In this document: piece after piece, positions 26,961 to 38,378 of the stretch
Layout: every line of letters begins with the position of its first letter
Position numbering within the stretch: position 1 is the stretch's first letter
Source of the DNA: Orientallactaga sibirica
Taxonomy: Eukaryota; Chordata; Mammalia; Rodentia; Dipodidae
DNA length: 64,000 nucleotides
Direction of reading: 5' to 3'
Assembly (NCBI GenBank): GCA_036365145.1
Contig: JAEOAD010001513.1
Coordinates: 248,001 to 312,000, forward strand
Translations under genes and position numbers: made by a program
Notes under the pieces: model-generated
Told to the model about the DNA's origin: nothing
What the model saw: the letters and a program-made list of their open reading frames with translations, nothing else
The model's database searches: none

Positions 26961-29900
26961 ACCAAGTTCAAACTTTCCTTGTTTGTGTAATGTAACAGGA
27001 TGTACAACTTTGTAGATTCGCTTTATTTCTAAAGTAGTTTGTTTAGAAAACAAACATCTTCATTGCCGAACACTGTACTGTGTAAAGTAAGCTAGTTCAG
27101 TTCTAGGAATCAGTTTCTTTTCCACGAAGATGGTTGAGTGCACCAAGTTCAAACTTTCCCTGTTAATGTAATCTAAAAAGATGTACAAATTAGTAGATTG
27201 GCCGCATTTGTAAAAGTAGTTTGTTTAGAAAACAAACATCTTCATTACCAAATACTGTACTATGTGAAATAAGCTAGTTCGTTTCTAGGAATCACTTGCT
27301 TTAAAATGAAGAAGGTTGAGTGCAACAAGTTCAAACTTTCCTTTTTAATGTAATCTATAAAGATGTACAACTTAGTAGATTGGCCTCATTTCTACAGTAG
27401 GTTGTTGAGAAAACAAACATTTTCATTCCCGAACACTGTACTGTGTGAAATAAGCTACTTCGGTTCTAGGAATCAGTTGCTTTCCTACAAAGAAGGTTGA
27501 GTACAGGAAGTTCACTCTTTCCTTGTTTGTGTAAGCTAGCAAGATGTACTGCTTACAAGTTTCACTTCATTTCTAAACGACCATGTTTAGAAAAAAAACA
27601 CCAACAATCCCCAATACTGTATTCTGTGAAGTAAGTTGTTTCGGTTCCAGGAATCAGCTGCTTTCCTACAAAAAAAGTTGAGTGAAGCAAGTTCAAGCTT
27701 TCCTAGTTTGTGTAACCTAACAAGATGTAAAAGTTAGTAGAATCATCTCATTTCTAAAGTAGTTTGTTTACAAAACAAACATCTTCATTGCCGAAACCTG
27801 TACTGTGTGAAATAAGCTAGTTCGGTTCTAGGAATCAGTTGCTTTCCTACGAAGATGATTGAGTGCAGCCCGTTCAATCTTTTCTTGTTTGTGAAATGGC
27901 ACAGGATATACAACTTAGTAGTTTCGCTTCATTTCTAAAGTAGTTTGTTTAGAAAACAAACATCTTCATTGCTGAACACGGTGCTGTGTGAAATAAGCTA
28001 GTTTGGTTCTAGGAATCAGTTGCTTTCCTACGAAGAAGGTTGAGTGCAGTAAGTTCAAATTTTCCTTGTTTGTGTAATGTAACAGGATGTACAACTTAGT
28101 ATATTCGCTTCATTTCTAAAGTAGTTTGTTAAGAAAACAAACATCTTCATTGCCGAACACTGTACTGTGTGAAGTAAGCTAGTTCGTTCTAGTAATGAGT
28201 TTCTTTTGGATGAAGATGGTAGAGTGCAGCAAGTTCTAACTTTCCTTGTTAATGTAATCTAAAAAGATGTATAACTTTGTAGATTGGCCTCATTTCTACA
28301 TTAGGTTATTTAAAAAACAAAAATCTTCATTCCCGAACACTGTACTGTGTGAAATAAGCTAGTTTGGTTCTAGGAATCACTTGCTTTCCTACGAAGAAGG
28401 TTGAGTACAGCAAGGTCAAACTTTCCTTGTTTGTGTAAGCAAACAAGATGTACAAATTACAAGTTTCGTTTAATTCATAAACTACTCTGTTTAGAAAACA
28501 AACATATTCATTGCCGAACACTGTACTGTGTGAAGTAAGCTATATGGGTTCCAGGAATCAGTTTCTTTTCGACGAAGATGGTTTAGTGCAGCAAGTTCAA
28601 AGTTTCCTTGTTAATGTAATCTAAAAAGGTGGACAACTTAGTACATTCACCTCATATGTAAAGTTGTTTGTTGAGAAAACATCTTCATTGCCGAACATTA
28701 TACTGTGTGAAATAAGCTAGTTCGGTTCTAGGAATCAGTTGCCTTCCTACGATGAAGGTTGAGTACAGCAAGTTCAATCTTTCCTTCTTTGTGTAAGCTA
28801 ACAATATGTACAAATTACAAGTTTGGCTTCATTTCTAAACTAGTTTGTTTAGTAAACAAACATATTCATTACCCAACACTGTACTGTGTGAAATAGGGTA
28901 GTTGGTTTCTTGGAATCAGTTTCTTTTCGACGAAGATGGTTGAGTGCAGCAAGTTCAAACTTTCCTTGTTAATGTAATCTAAAAAGATGTACAAATTAGT
29001 AGATTCACCTCATTTGTTAAGTAGTTTGTTGAGAAAACAAACATCTTCATTACCGAACATTGTACTGTTTGAAATAAGCTAGTTAGGTTCTAGGAATCAG
29101 TTGCTTTCCTACGAAGAATGTTGAGTGCAGCAAGTTCAAACTTTCCTAGTTTGTGTAATCTAACAACATGTACAATTTAGTAGATTCGCCTCATTTCTAA
29201 AGTAGTTTGTTTAGAAAACAAACATCTTCATTCCCGAACACTGTACTGTGTGAAATAAGCTATTTTGGTTCCAGGAATCAGTTGCTTTACTACAAAGAAG
29301 GTTGAGTACAGCAAGTTCAAACTCTCCTTGTTTGTGCAATGTAACAGGATGTACAACGCAGTAGATTCGGTTCATTTCTAATGTAGTTTGTTTAGAAAAC
29401 AAACATCTTCATTGCCGAACACTGTACTGTGTGAAATAAGGTAGTTCAGTTCTAGGAATCAGATGCTTTCCTATGAAAAATGTTGAGTGGAGGAAGTTCA
29501 AACTTTCCTTGTTTGGGTAATGTAACAGGATGTACAACTTAGTAGATTCGGTCATTTCTAAAACAGTTTGTTCAGAAAACAAACGTCTTCATTGCCGAAC
29601 TCTGCAATGTGTGAAATAAGCTAGTTCGTTTCTAGGAATCAGTTGCTTTCTTACGAAGAAGGTTGAGTGCAGCAAGTTCAAACTTTCCTTGTTAATGTAA
29701 TATAAAAAGATGTACAAATTAGTAGATTGGCCTCATTTCTAAAGTAGTTTGTTTAGAAAAGAAACATCTTCATTACTGAGCACTGTGCTATGTGAAATAA
29801 GCTAGTTGGTTTGTAGGAATCACTTGGTTTCCTACGAGGAAGGTTGAGTGCAGCAAGTTCAAACTTTCCTTCTTTATGTAAGCTAAAAAGATGTACAAAT

Positions 29901-32900
29901 TACAAGTTTCGCTTCATTTCTAAACTACTTAGTTTATAAAACAAACATAATCATTGCAAAACAACGTTCTGTGTGAAGTAAACTAGTTCGGTTCTAAGAA
30001 TCAGTTTCTTTGCGACGAAGATGGTTGAGTGCAGCAAGTTCAAACTTTCCTTGTTAATGTAATCTAAAAAGATGTCCAAGTTAGTAGATTTGCCTCATTT
30101 GTAAAGTAGTTTGTTGAGAAAACAAACATCTTCATTGCCTAGAATTGTACTGTGTGAAATAAGCTAGCTCGGTTCTAAGAATCAGTTGCTTTCCTACGAA
30201 GTAGGTTGAGTGCAGCAAGTTCAAACTTTCCTAGTTTCTGTAATCTAACAAGATGTACTAGTTAGTAGATTCATCTCATTTCTAAAGTAGTTTGTTTAGA
30301 AAACAAACATCTTCATTGCCGAACACGGTACTGTGTGAAATATGCTAGTTCGGTTATAGGAATCAGTTTCTTTTCTATGAAGATGGTTGAGTGCAGCAAG
30401 TTCAAACTTATCTTGTTTGTGTAATGTAACAGGATGTAAAACTCAGTAGATTTGCTTCATTTCTAAAGCAGTTTGTTTAGAAAACAAACATCTTCATTGC
30501 CTAACACTGTACTGTGTGAAATAAGCTACTTCGGTTCTAAGAATCAGTTGCTTTCCTACGAAGAAGGTTTAGTGCAGCAAGTTCAAACTTTCCTTGTTAA
30601 TGTAATCTACAAAAGACATACAACTTAGTAGATTGGCCTCATTACTACACTAGGTTGTTTAGAAGACAAACATCTTCATTCCCGAACACTGCAATATGTG
30701 AAATAAGCTAGTTCGGTTCTAGTAATCAGGTGATTTCCTACAAAGAAGGTTGAGTACAGCAAGGTCAAACTTTCCATATTTTTTTAAGCTAACATGATGT
30801 ACAAATTACAAGTTTCGCTTCATTTCTAAACTACTTTGTTTAGAAAACTAAGAAATTCATTGCCCAACACTGTTCTGTGTGAAATAAGCTAGTTCAGTTC
30901 TAGGATTCAGTTTCTTTTTGAAGAAGATGGTTGAGTGCAGCAAGTTCAAACTTTCCTTGTTAATATAATCTAAAAAGATGTACCACTTAGTGCATTCGCC
31001 TCATTTGTAAAGTAGTTTGTTGAGAAAACAAACATCTTTATTGCCCAACACTGTATTGTGTGAAGTAAGTTACTTCGGTTCTAGAAATCAGTTTCTTTTC
31101 GAAGAAGATGATTCAGTTCAGCAAGTTCAAACGTTCCTTGTTAATGTAATCTAAAAGATGTACAACTTAGTAGATTCGCCTCATTTCAAAAGTACGTTGT
31201 TTAGAAAACAAACATCTTCATTACCCAAGACTGTACTGTGTGAAATTAACCACTTCAGTTCTAGGAATCACTTGCTTTCCTACGAAGAAGGTTGAGTGCA
31301 GCAAGTTCAAACTTTCCTTGTTAATGTAATGTAAAAAGATGTACAACTTAGTAGATTGGCCTCATTTCTACGGTAGGTTGTTTATAAAACAAACATCTTC
31401 ATTCCCGAACACTGTACTGTGTAATAAGCTAGTACAGTTCTAGGAATCAGTTGCTTTGCTATGACGAAGCTTGAGTACAGCAAGTTCAATCTTTCCTTGT
31501 TTGTGTAAGCTAACAAGATGTACAAATTACAAGTTTCGCTTCATTTCTAAACTACTTTGTTTAGTAAACAAACATATTCATTGCCCAACACTGTACTGTG
31601 TTTTGTAAGCTACTTCGGTCCTAGGAATCAGTTTCTTTTTGACAAAGATTGTTTAGTGCAGCAAGTTCAAACTTTGCTTGTTAATGTAATCTAAAAATAT
31701 GTACAATGTAGTAGATTCGCCTCATTTGTAAAGTAGTTTGTTGAGTAAACAAACATCTTCATTGCCTAACATTGTACTGTGTGAAATAAGCTAGTTCGGT
31801 TCTAGGAATCAGTTGCATTCCTACGAAGAAGGTTGAGTGCAGCAAGTTCAAACTTTCCTAGTTTGTGTAATCTAACAAGATGTAAAGTTAGTAGATTCGC
31901 CTCATTTCTACAGTAGTTTGTTTAGAAAACAAACATCTTCATTCCCGAACCATGTACTGTGTGAAATAAGCTAGTTCGGTTTTAGGAATCAGTTGCTTTC
32001 CTACGAAGGTTGAGGGCAGCAAGTTCAAACTTTCCTACTTTGGGTAATCTAACAAGATGTACAAGTTAGTAGATTCGCTTCATTTCTAAAGTAGTTTGTT
32101 TAGAAAACAAACATCTTCATTGCTGAAGACTGTACTGTGTGAAATAAGCTAGTTTGGTTCTAGGAATCTGTTTCTTTTCTACGAAGATGGTTGAGTGCAC
32201 CAAGTTCAAACTTTCCTTGTTAATGTAATCTAAAAAGATGTACTACTTAGTAGATTCGCCTCATTTGTAAAGTAGTTTGTTGAGAAAACAAACATCTTTA
32301 TTACCCAACACTGTACTATGTGAAGTAAGCTATTTCGGTTCTAGGAATCAATTTCTTTTCAACGAAGATGGTTGAGTGCAGCAAGTTCAAACTTTCCTTG
32401 TTAATGTAATGTAAAAAGATGTACAACTTAGTAGATTTGCCTCATTTGTAAAGTAGATTGTTGAGAAAACAAACATAATCATTGCCGAACATTGTACTGT
32501 GTGAAATAAGCTAGTTCGGTTCTTGGAGTCAGTTGCTTTCCTACGAAGAAGGTTGAGTGCAGCAAGTTCAAACTTTCCTAGTTTGTGTAATCTACCAAGA
32601 TGTACAAGTAAGTAGTTTCGACTCCTTTCTAAAATAGATTGTTTAGAAAACAAACATCTCCTTTCCCGATCACTGTACTGTGTGAAATAAGCTAGTTTGG
32701 TGCCAGGAATCAGTTGCTTTCCTACGAAAAAGTGTGAGTGCAGCAAGTTCAACCTTTGCTTCTTTGTGTAATGTAACAGGATGTACAACTTAGTAGATTC
32801 GCTTCATTTCTAAAGTAGTTTGTTTAGAAAACAAACATCTTCATTGCCGAACTCTGTGCTGTGTGAAATAAGCTAGTTCGGTTCTAGGAATCAGTTGCTT

Positions 32901-33092
32901 TCCTACGAAGAAGGTTGAGTGCAGGAAGTTCAAACTTTCCTTGTTAATGTAATCTAAGAAGATGTACAACTTAGTAGATTGGCCTCATTTCTAGAGTAGG
33001 TTGTTTAGAAAACAAACATCTTCATTCCCGAACACTGTACTCAGTAATAAGCTAGTTCGGTTCTAGGAATCAGTTGTTTTCCTACTAAGAAT

Positions 33093-33098
33093 GTTGAG
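33093..33098. repeat. Target-site duplication, left copy (GTTGAG)
   Basis: GTTGAG directly precedes the LTR and is repeated at 40654-40659 immediately after the other LTR. Six base pairs is the usual duplication length for betaretroviral integrases. The bases are the conserved start block of a satellite monomer, which resumes correctly on the far side. Confidence 0.93.
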
Positions 33099-33211
33099 TG
33101 CCCCAACCAGCGGGAGTTCAACAAGAGCCCGAGGGGAGATTAACCTGGATGAGAGAGACAAACAGACACAAAGAAGGAGACTAAGCCTAATACCTGGTCA
33201 AAGTCTCAAAT

Positions 33212-33217
33212 TTTATT
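33212..33217 (-). terminator. Polyadenylation signal in the 3' LTR
   Basis: AATAAA on the minus strand lies about 14 bases downstream of the TATA box. This close TATA/poly(A) arrangement means the signal sits near the start of the transcript in the 5' LTR and serves mainly as the 3'-end signal in this copy. Confidence 0.7.
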
Positions 33218-33267
33218 TTTCACACAGAGGTTTATATAGGGGAAGCAGGAGGAAGGTAAACTAGAAA

Positions 33268-33403
33268 CTGACCCAGGGTCACAAGACTTTCTGATTGATA
33301 AGGTTTGATCATGGGACTCTTAATCCCAGGGGTCACTGACCCAGGATTACAAGATGTTCTGATTGATAAGGTTAGATCATGGGACTCTTAATCCCAGGGG
33401 TCA
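33268..33403. repeat. 68-bp tandem duplication inside the LTR
   Basis: Two 68-bp units (33268-33335 and 33336-33403) share CTGACCCAGG, TTCTGATTGATAAGGTT, GATCATGGGACTCTTAATC and CCAGGGGTCA. The same pair occurs in the 5' LTR at 40367-40502, so it predates integration. It lies on the U3 side, upstream of the TATA box in the proviral sense, where enhancer duplications are common in retroviruses. A role as enhancer is inference. Confidence 0.85.
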
Positions 33404-33554
33404 CGGGAAGGTCTGTTGTTACATTCCGATAGGCAGATAAAGTGATCGCCTGCAGCCAGGGCTTGTAGCTGGGGCAATTCTGATCCTAAAGCCTTTTGAG
33501 TCCAAGATGGCTTCTCATACAAGATGGCTGTTATGCTGCTCATGGTCTCCGACA

Positions 33555-33570
33555 TCTCCTCCCTTCTTTT
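33555..33570 (-). other. Polypurine tract
   Basis: On the minus strand AAAAGAAGGGAGGAGA sits immediately before the TG that opens the 3' LTR. This is the primer site for plus-strand DNA synthesis and it fixes the LTR boundary. Confidence 0.92.
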
Positions 33571-34059
33571 ATACAAACAGGAGGGGGAGGCCTGCTATCC
33601 AGCAGTGGGCTTTAACCAACTGGGGGAGTAGTGACCTGACTCCTCCCGTGGGTTATATTTATCACCCACAGATTTGGCCCTCGGTACCTTTTGGGGAGGG
33701 GAGGCAGGGCCTATAATCATTATGTATGGTACCAACCTCCATGCAAGTCAGGTTTTCCTCTCAGGGAATTTAGATGTGGTCAGGAAAGGACCTTCCCTTG
33801 CGATGTTTTGCCTCGCACCCATTGGTGCCCATTCCAATCTCATTTCTTTCATGAGTTGGAATACGTAGATCTAAATCCTACGTAACTCCTAAAGGAGGGA
33901 GACAGCATGAGAAAGGCATAGGGCTATAGCATGAGAAAGGCATAGGGCCATGTAGCCAACACATAGTGGACTCAGCCTTATAGTTGAATGACCGTGTATT
34001 TTGTTCTAAGTTCTACAAGGAAGAAGAGTTTTTAAGAGGGCTTGAAGTCTGGGCAACAT
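33571..34059 (-). other. Proviral 3' untranslated region
   Basis: These 489 bases lie between the env stop and the polypurine tract. I see no convincing open frame; there is no sag-like or accessory gene. A 20-bp unit, AGCATGAGAAAGGCATAGGG, occurs twice 24 bp apart (33904-33923 and 33928-33947). Confidence 0.7.
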
Positions 34060-35736
34060 TCACGATAGAGTTTCTGGAAGCCAAGGGTGGGTCTGGAGGT
34101 GCATGCCGTGGATCTCTCTTCGAACGTCCTTTAATGACCTTAAAAAGAATCTCAAAAGACATTTAATAGTAACGGGCAGCAAGCATATAAAGAGTAAGAT
34201 GCAAATTCCTGTAGTAATAAGGTAAGTGGTCCAAGAGGAGAAGGAGCTCCAGCTGGGTAAAGAAGCTTTAAGTGCAGTAATGAGGTTATTAGCGGCCTTA
34301 GCTGCATCAAAGTCGAGATGGGCATTTTGTAGAGCCATGATCTGTGAATGTAGATGTATTAAATCTAAGGAAATATTGGCGTGATACCAGATCCCCCCTA
34401 AATGCATTTTAATTTTATCCCATGGATGGTGACTGACATTATAGTTTTTGGAGGTAACACAGATCCATTTGAAATCTGCATGACAGTCTAGCCGAGTTCT
34501 AACCTTTAAACCTTGTATTTCCTCTCCTAAATAGGTGACTATATCTTTAAGGGCATCTAACTTTTCTTCTAACTTTCTGTCTATATCCATTTGTGTATTC
34601 AGAGTAAAGGAGACATTCTTAGAAAGTTCATTAACATAATGTGCAGTATGGACTTCTTGGGATAAGGCAACAGCAGCTGTAGTAGCGGTAGCTAACAGGG
34701 TAATGAAGGCTAGGATTCCTCCAATTATGAGACCTATCATTCTTTTAGGCCTGCTTAGGCTAGTGGCCAGTTCTTCTAATATCTGAAGACCCTTTTCTGA
34801 ATACCAGGGCCGTGTGACATTTACCGGAATCATAACAAAGGCAGGTTGTTTCACCAGGAGCACAGTTTTGGATGTTTTGAAAACACAGTTGGATAGGGAA
34901 CAATTATCACAGGTTACATTAAAGGTCTTGGTCCTGTCATTTAGGGCAAGAGAAATGTTTCCTATTATTAAGGCATACGGTGGACTGACACAGGCCATGA
35001 CTCCTCCACTGGGGAGAGAGGCACTTCTTGTTGAAGTGGAAGTGACTTGTATACCGCCCATGGCCACCGGGATCTTCCAAAGATATGTTTGTGGAAAATT
35101 ATCATCAGACCACCAGAGTCCAGCGGAAAGTCCGCCCATCCATTCATTAGACCATTCAGTATTGCCACCCTCGGGATTAGTACTAGTTCCTGGGGTCCCG
35201 GACCAATCTTTAATATACCTGAAGCTACTAGTGATGTTATATAGGAGGTATTTATTTCCAACGCATTTATTCCAACAAAGTGATTGATTATACCAAGGAT
35301 CTTGTCCTTCACAAGGAAGGAAGGGATTAGGGGGATTTTGTTTCTCCTTTTGACTCCCGGAAGGAAGGTAAACGGTAATCCGAGAGGTTATGGGAATGGC
35401 CCTTTTTGGACGTCTGTTTATTTGTGACTGGTATTTGACAGTAAGGTTTCTCTCCTGAAGTTGCAAGCAGCCAGATTGCTTATTTCTGGTGAAGCATATT
35501 GGTATCCCTGTCCCATGTCCCTGATAATTTTGTAACTCTTTTTGGTATAATTTCATGGTATGACTAGAAGGGGTGCCTAACAGTCGAGTGTTATTTACCA
35601 GTACAATGATTTCCTTCTCTTGCCACGCTGCAGGGTGTAGAATTGGTGGGTCGGGAACATAGGCCCAATATATTGTTCCTTGGGTCCTCCAGATAAGATT
35701 CCACAGTATCAGGTTCCAAAAAATTGTTGAAAACAT
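34060..35736 (-). CDS. env: Retroviral envelope glycoprotein, uninterrupted frame
   Basis: This frame of 558 codons has no break. Residues 1-20 are a short hydrophobic leader. The surface subunit runs to a furin-type RPKR at 329-332; an additional RPKR lies at 109-112, which is unusual inside the surface subunit. Residues 333-357 are a Gly/Ala/Ile-rich fusion peptide, then a heptad region (about 365-412), a CX7C loop at C418-C426, and a membrane anchor around 505-528 with a cytoplasmic tail of about 30 residues. There are 11 N-X-S/T sequons. The ATG directly follows a splice acceptor and is 39 bases past the integrase stop. The protein would mediate receptor binding and membrane fusion; expression and function are unknown. 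The leader is much shorter than the long leaders of some betaretroviruses. Confidence 0.93.
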   Translation of the reverse strand: MFSTIFWNLILWNLIWRTQGTIYWAYVPDPPILHPAAWQEKEIIVLVNNTRLLGTPSSHTMKLYQKELQNYQGHGTGIPICFTRNKQSGCLQLQERNLTVKYQSQINRRPKRAIPITSRITVYLPSGSQKEKQNPPNPFLPCEGQDPWYNQSLCWNKCVGNKYLLYNITSSFRYIKDWSGTPGTSTNPEGGNTEWSNEWMGGLSAGLWWSDDNFPQTYLWKIPVAMGGIQVTSTSTRSASLPSGGVMACVSPPYALIIGNISLALNDRTKTFNVTCDNCSLSNCVFKTSKTVLLVKQPAFVMIPVNVTRPWYSEKGLQILEELATSLSRPKRMIGLIIGGILAFITLLATATTAAVALSQEVHTAHYVNELSKNVSFTLNTQMDIDRKLEEKLDALKDIVTYLGEEIQGLKVRTRLDCHADFKWICVTSKNYNVSHHPWDKIKMHLGGIWYHANISLDLIHLHSQIMALQNAHLDFDAAKAANNLITALKASLPSWSSFSSWTTYLITTGICILLFICLLPVTIKCLLRFFLRSLKDVRREIHGMHLQTHPWLPETLS

Positions 35737-35756
35737 CTGTAACGAAAAAGGAGAGA
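35737..35756 (-). promoter_or_regulatory. Probable env splice acceptor
   Basis: On the minus strand a pyrimidine-rich run ending in TTTTTCGTTACAG lies directly before the env ATG. With the donor at 40039/40038 it would produce a singly spliced env mRNA whose coding start is the first ATG after the junction. An in-frame TGA upstream confirms that env does not start earlier. Confidence 0.65.
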
Positions 35757-35775
35757 CTTGTCTCAGGGGGCATCA

Positions 35776-37101
35776 TCACCCTGGACTATTTGTATTACTG
35801 TCTGGGGAGTGTACAGAGGTATCATTGACCTGTTTAACAAGCCTCTCTGGCAACCATCTTGCAGCATTTGCCTTGGTGTCAAACACGCACACTGACCCTC
35901 TGCCCCAGATGAGAACTGGGTCTGGGCCGTTCCATTTTGAGGTTAATGGGTCTCTCCACATAACCTTGGCAAAGGTATCCTTTGTATTTATGTGCCAGAG
36001 GCGATCAGCAGCCGAATTGCCTTCAATGTCAAGAGTTAGAAAATTTAAGACAAACAGGGCATGATTAAAAACATTTCGTGGAGAGGTTTTGGTAGGGCAT
36101 AAACTGCTATTTTTTAATTTATGAAGGGTGTTTTTAATAGCTTGGTGGGCTCGTTCAACAATTCCTTGGCCCTGGGGATTGTATGGTATGCCTGTAACAT
36201 GTCTAATCTGTAGCTGATGGCAAAATTCCTGGAATTTTTTCCCAGTATATCCAGGACCGTTATCAGTCTTAATAATAGTCGGTCTTCCCATGACTCCAAG
36301 GCAATTAAGCACATGTGAAATAACATCTTTTGAAGCTTCTCCAGTATGGGGGCTGGCAAATATGAACCCACTAAAGGTATCTACAGTGACATGGAGGTAC
36401 TTAAGGTTACCAAAGGAGGGGATATGTGTTACATCCATCTGCCAGATCTCGTTGGGAACCAGGCCTCTAGGGTTCACTCCCAAATGGGGAACAGGCAGAA
36501 GGGTGACACAATTTGAACACTGTTTAACTATCTGACGAGCTTGCTCTCTAGTAATTTTAAAGAGAAGACATAAGGTTTGAGCGTTAAGGTGATGCACAGA
36601 GTGAGCTGCCTTAGCTTGAGCTAGGGGGTCGGACTCGACGAAAAGGGCTAGTTGGGTGGCTCTATCAGTAATGGCATTGCCCATGGCTAAGGGTCCAGGA
36701 AGTCCAGAATGAGCACGAATATGGCCTATATAAAAAGGGTGCTGCCTGGTATGTATGCATTGCTGAATTGAAGAAAACAGAGGGGTGGCATTTGTGGTGG
36801 GTTTTATGTATGGCACGGTCTCCAAGAGGGGGATAGACTGGGCAATATAAGCACTGTCCGTGTACAGATTAAAGGGAGTGCTTGAGAGTTGTCGAAAGAC
36901 TTTTAAAACAGCAAAGAGTTCCACCAATTGGGCGGAGTGAAATGGAGAGTGTAAGGAAGTGGTTTGACTTTCTATGGTGAAGGCGGCCACTCCATTAGAG
37001 GAGCCATCAGTGAACACTAAGGGAACATGAGGAAGGGGTCGGGGGAGGAGGTCAATGTAGGGAAAACAACCGGCTGAGTTCTTAGGAATTGTAGAAGTTT
37101 G
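35776..37101 (-). pseudogene. pol: pol 3' part: RNase H and integrase
   Basis: The open frame covers 442 codons. Numbering from the GTG at 37017, RNase H carries D4 (FTDGS), E33, D54 (YTDSAY) and D118. Integrase has the zinc-binding set H139, H143, C167, C170, then the catalytic DD35E triad D195 (WQMDV), D252 (KTDNGPGYT) and E288 (GIVERAH), and a C-terminal basic region around KWNGPDPVLIW. All key residues remain. The frame is one base out of register with reverse transcriptase; the two overlap at 37017-37101, so a single-base indel lies there. RNase H degrades the RNA strand in reverse transcription and integrase inserts the DNA. Neither can be made as part of a normal Pol polyprotein from this copy. 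Confidence 0.92.
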
Positions 37102-38378
37102 TCAGCAGGGTAGTGATTATCGAGAGTTCCCTGGAAGGAGGTGCAGGATATTGTCCAGTTATCATCATTTTGCATGAGCCATTGAATTTGGGTAGGGGAA
37201 TAAGGTAGGACTATTTTATCAGGATCCTTGCCAAAAATTTTTCTGCTTTGGTCACGTCCTATCTTTATTAATTCTGCCACCCAGGAAGTATAAGGGGTAA
37301 GGACTTTAGGTGGAGAGGCAGGCAAATGTACCCAAAGGAGGGGCCCCTTCTGCCAGAACACCCCAGTGGGTGTAAAGTCAGTGGCACAAATAACCAAAAG
37401 AAGAGGCTTCTCATAGGAGATGAAAGTGACTCTTTGTTTTAAGATCGCAGCTTCCACTGTTCTCAAAGCCTCCAGGGCAGGGGTTGTTAGCGAGCGGCTG
37501 GAAGTAGGGTCTGGGTCTCCCTTGAGGATATCAAACAAGGGCTTAAGCTCTCCAGTGGTTAACCTAAGGTAAGGTCTGAGCCAATTAATATCTCCCAAGA
37601 GCTTTTGAAAGTCGTTTAAGGTTTTTAAATGACCGGTTCTGAGTTGAATCTTCTGCGAGAGAATTTTATTGTGAAAGAGTTCAAAGCCTAAGAATAAGTA
37701 GGGGGGTTTTAATTGAATTTTGTCAGGAGCTATCTGGAGACCAGCCCTGGTAAGGGCCCCAGAGAGCTCCTGGGAGCAAGTAAGGAGTTCGGAGGAGTCA
37801 GGGCCAGCCAGTGGAATATCATCCATATAATGAATTAAGTACAAAGAAGGCCATTTTTGTCTAACTGGGTCTATGACTTGGGCTACGAATTTTTGACATA
37901 GCATAGGGCTGTTTGCCATTCCTTGGGGTAAGACTCTCCATTGAAACCTGGACATTGGGCCTTTAAAGTTTATCATGGGCAGGCTAAATGCAAAATGTTT
38001 GCGGTCTTCAGGGTGTAAGGGAATTGTAAAAAAGCAATCTTTTAGGTCAATAATGATTTTATAATATCCTGCAGGAATTGCCACAGGTGTGGGGAGGCCC
38101 GGTTGCAGGGCTCCCATAGGTACCATAGCCTTATTGATTTCTCTAAGATCCTGGAGTAGCCTCCATTTTCCTGACTTTTTCTTTATAACAAAAATGGGAG
38201 TATTCCAAGGAGAGGTGGTGGGCTCAATATGGCCTGCAGCAAGCTGTTCCTGTACTAACATTGTAGCTGTGGCTAATTTTTCAGAAGTTAAAGGCCATTG
38301 ATCAACCCATACAGGTTGTGTTGTTTTCCAGGATATTTTATCTGCATGGGGTACAGGCATGTCAACAGCCGTTAGGAT
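37017..38378 (-). pseudogene. pol: pol 5' part: reverse transcriptase
   Basis: The frame starts at the codon entered after a -1 slip at 38378; the first ATG is at 38360. Numbering from that ATG, it shows the fingers and palm motifs WNTPIFVIKKKSGKWRLLQDLR (described by position 52-73), D105 of the first catalytic motif, LPQGMANSP at 144-152, and YMDD at 178-181 holding two catalytic aspartates, followed by thumb and connection domains to about residue 440. The residue after YMDDI is proline, where a hydrophobic residue is usual in the family, and may impair activity. Translation ends at a TAG at 37017-37019 because of a one-base frameshift before RNase H. Confidence 0.92.

Larger units (their letters stand above)
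1..33098 (+). repeat. Satellite DNA array, ~180-bp monomer (left arm)
   Basis: This is a continuous head-to-tail array of an AT-rich monomer of about 180-181 bp, all in the same orientation. A convenient monomer start is GTTGAGTGCAGCAAGTTC; other near-constant blocks are GTAGTTTGTTTAGAAAAC, CATCTTCATT, CACTGTACTGTGTGAAATA and TTCTAGGAATCAG. The first half of the monomer varies between recurring types: TTAATGTAATCTAAAAAG, TTTGTGTAATCTAACAAG, TTTGTGTAATGTAACAGG, a type with ATTACAAGTTTCGC and CATATTCATTGCCC, and a type with ACCATCAATCCCAAATAC. No interspersed transposon is seen before the provirus. It does not resemble alpha satellite and I do not recognise the family. Centromeric or pericentromeric location is inferred from length and purity. 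Confidence 0.97.
33099..33554 (-). repeat. 3' long terminal repeat
   Basis: On the minus strand it runs from TGTCGGAGACC at 33554 to GGTTGGGGCA at 33099, so it keeps the standard TG...CA ends. It is the same length as the 5' LTR with 12 substitutions and no indels. A TATATAAA box lies at 33231-33238 and AATAAA at 33212-33217. The polypurine tract abuts its start and the target duplication abuts its end. Confidence 0.95.

Noticed and set aside
1..33098. CRISPR array or bacterial repeat system
   Set aside because: The repeated unit has no constant-repeat and unique-spacer structure; the whole 180 bp is repeated, and the locus holds a vertebrate-type provirus.
33507..33885. Plus-strand open frames in the LTR and 3' untranslated region
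   Set aside because: They run antisense to the provirus, overlap one another and match no motif I recognise.
34814..35287. 157-codon plus-strand open frame
   Set aside because: It lies antisense within env, which has clear domain evidence on the other strand.
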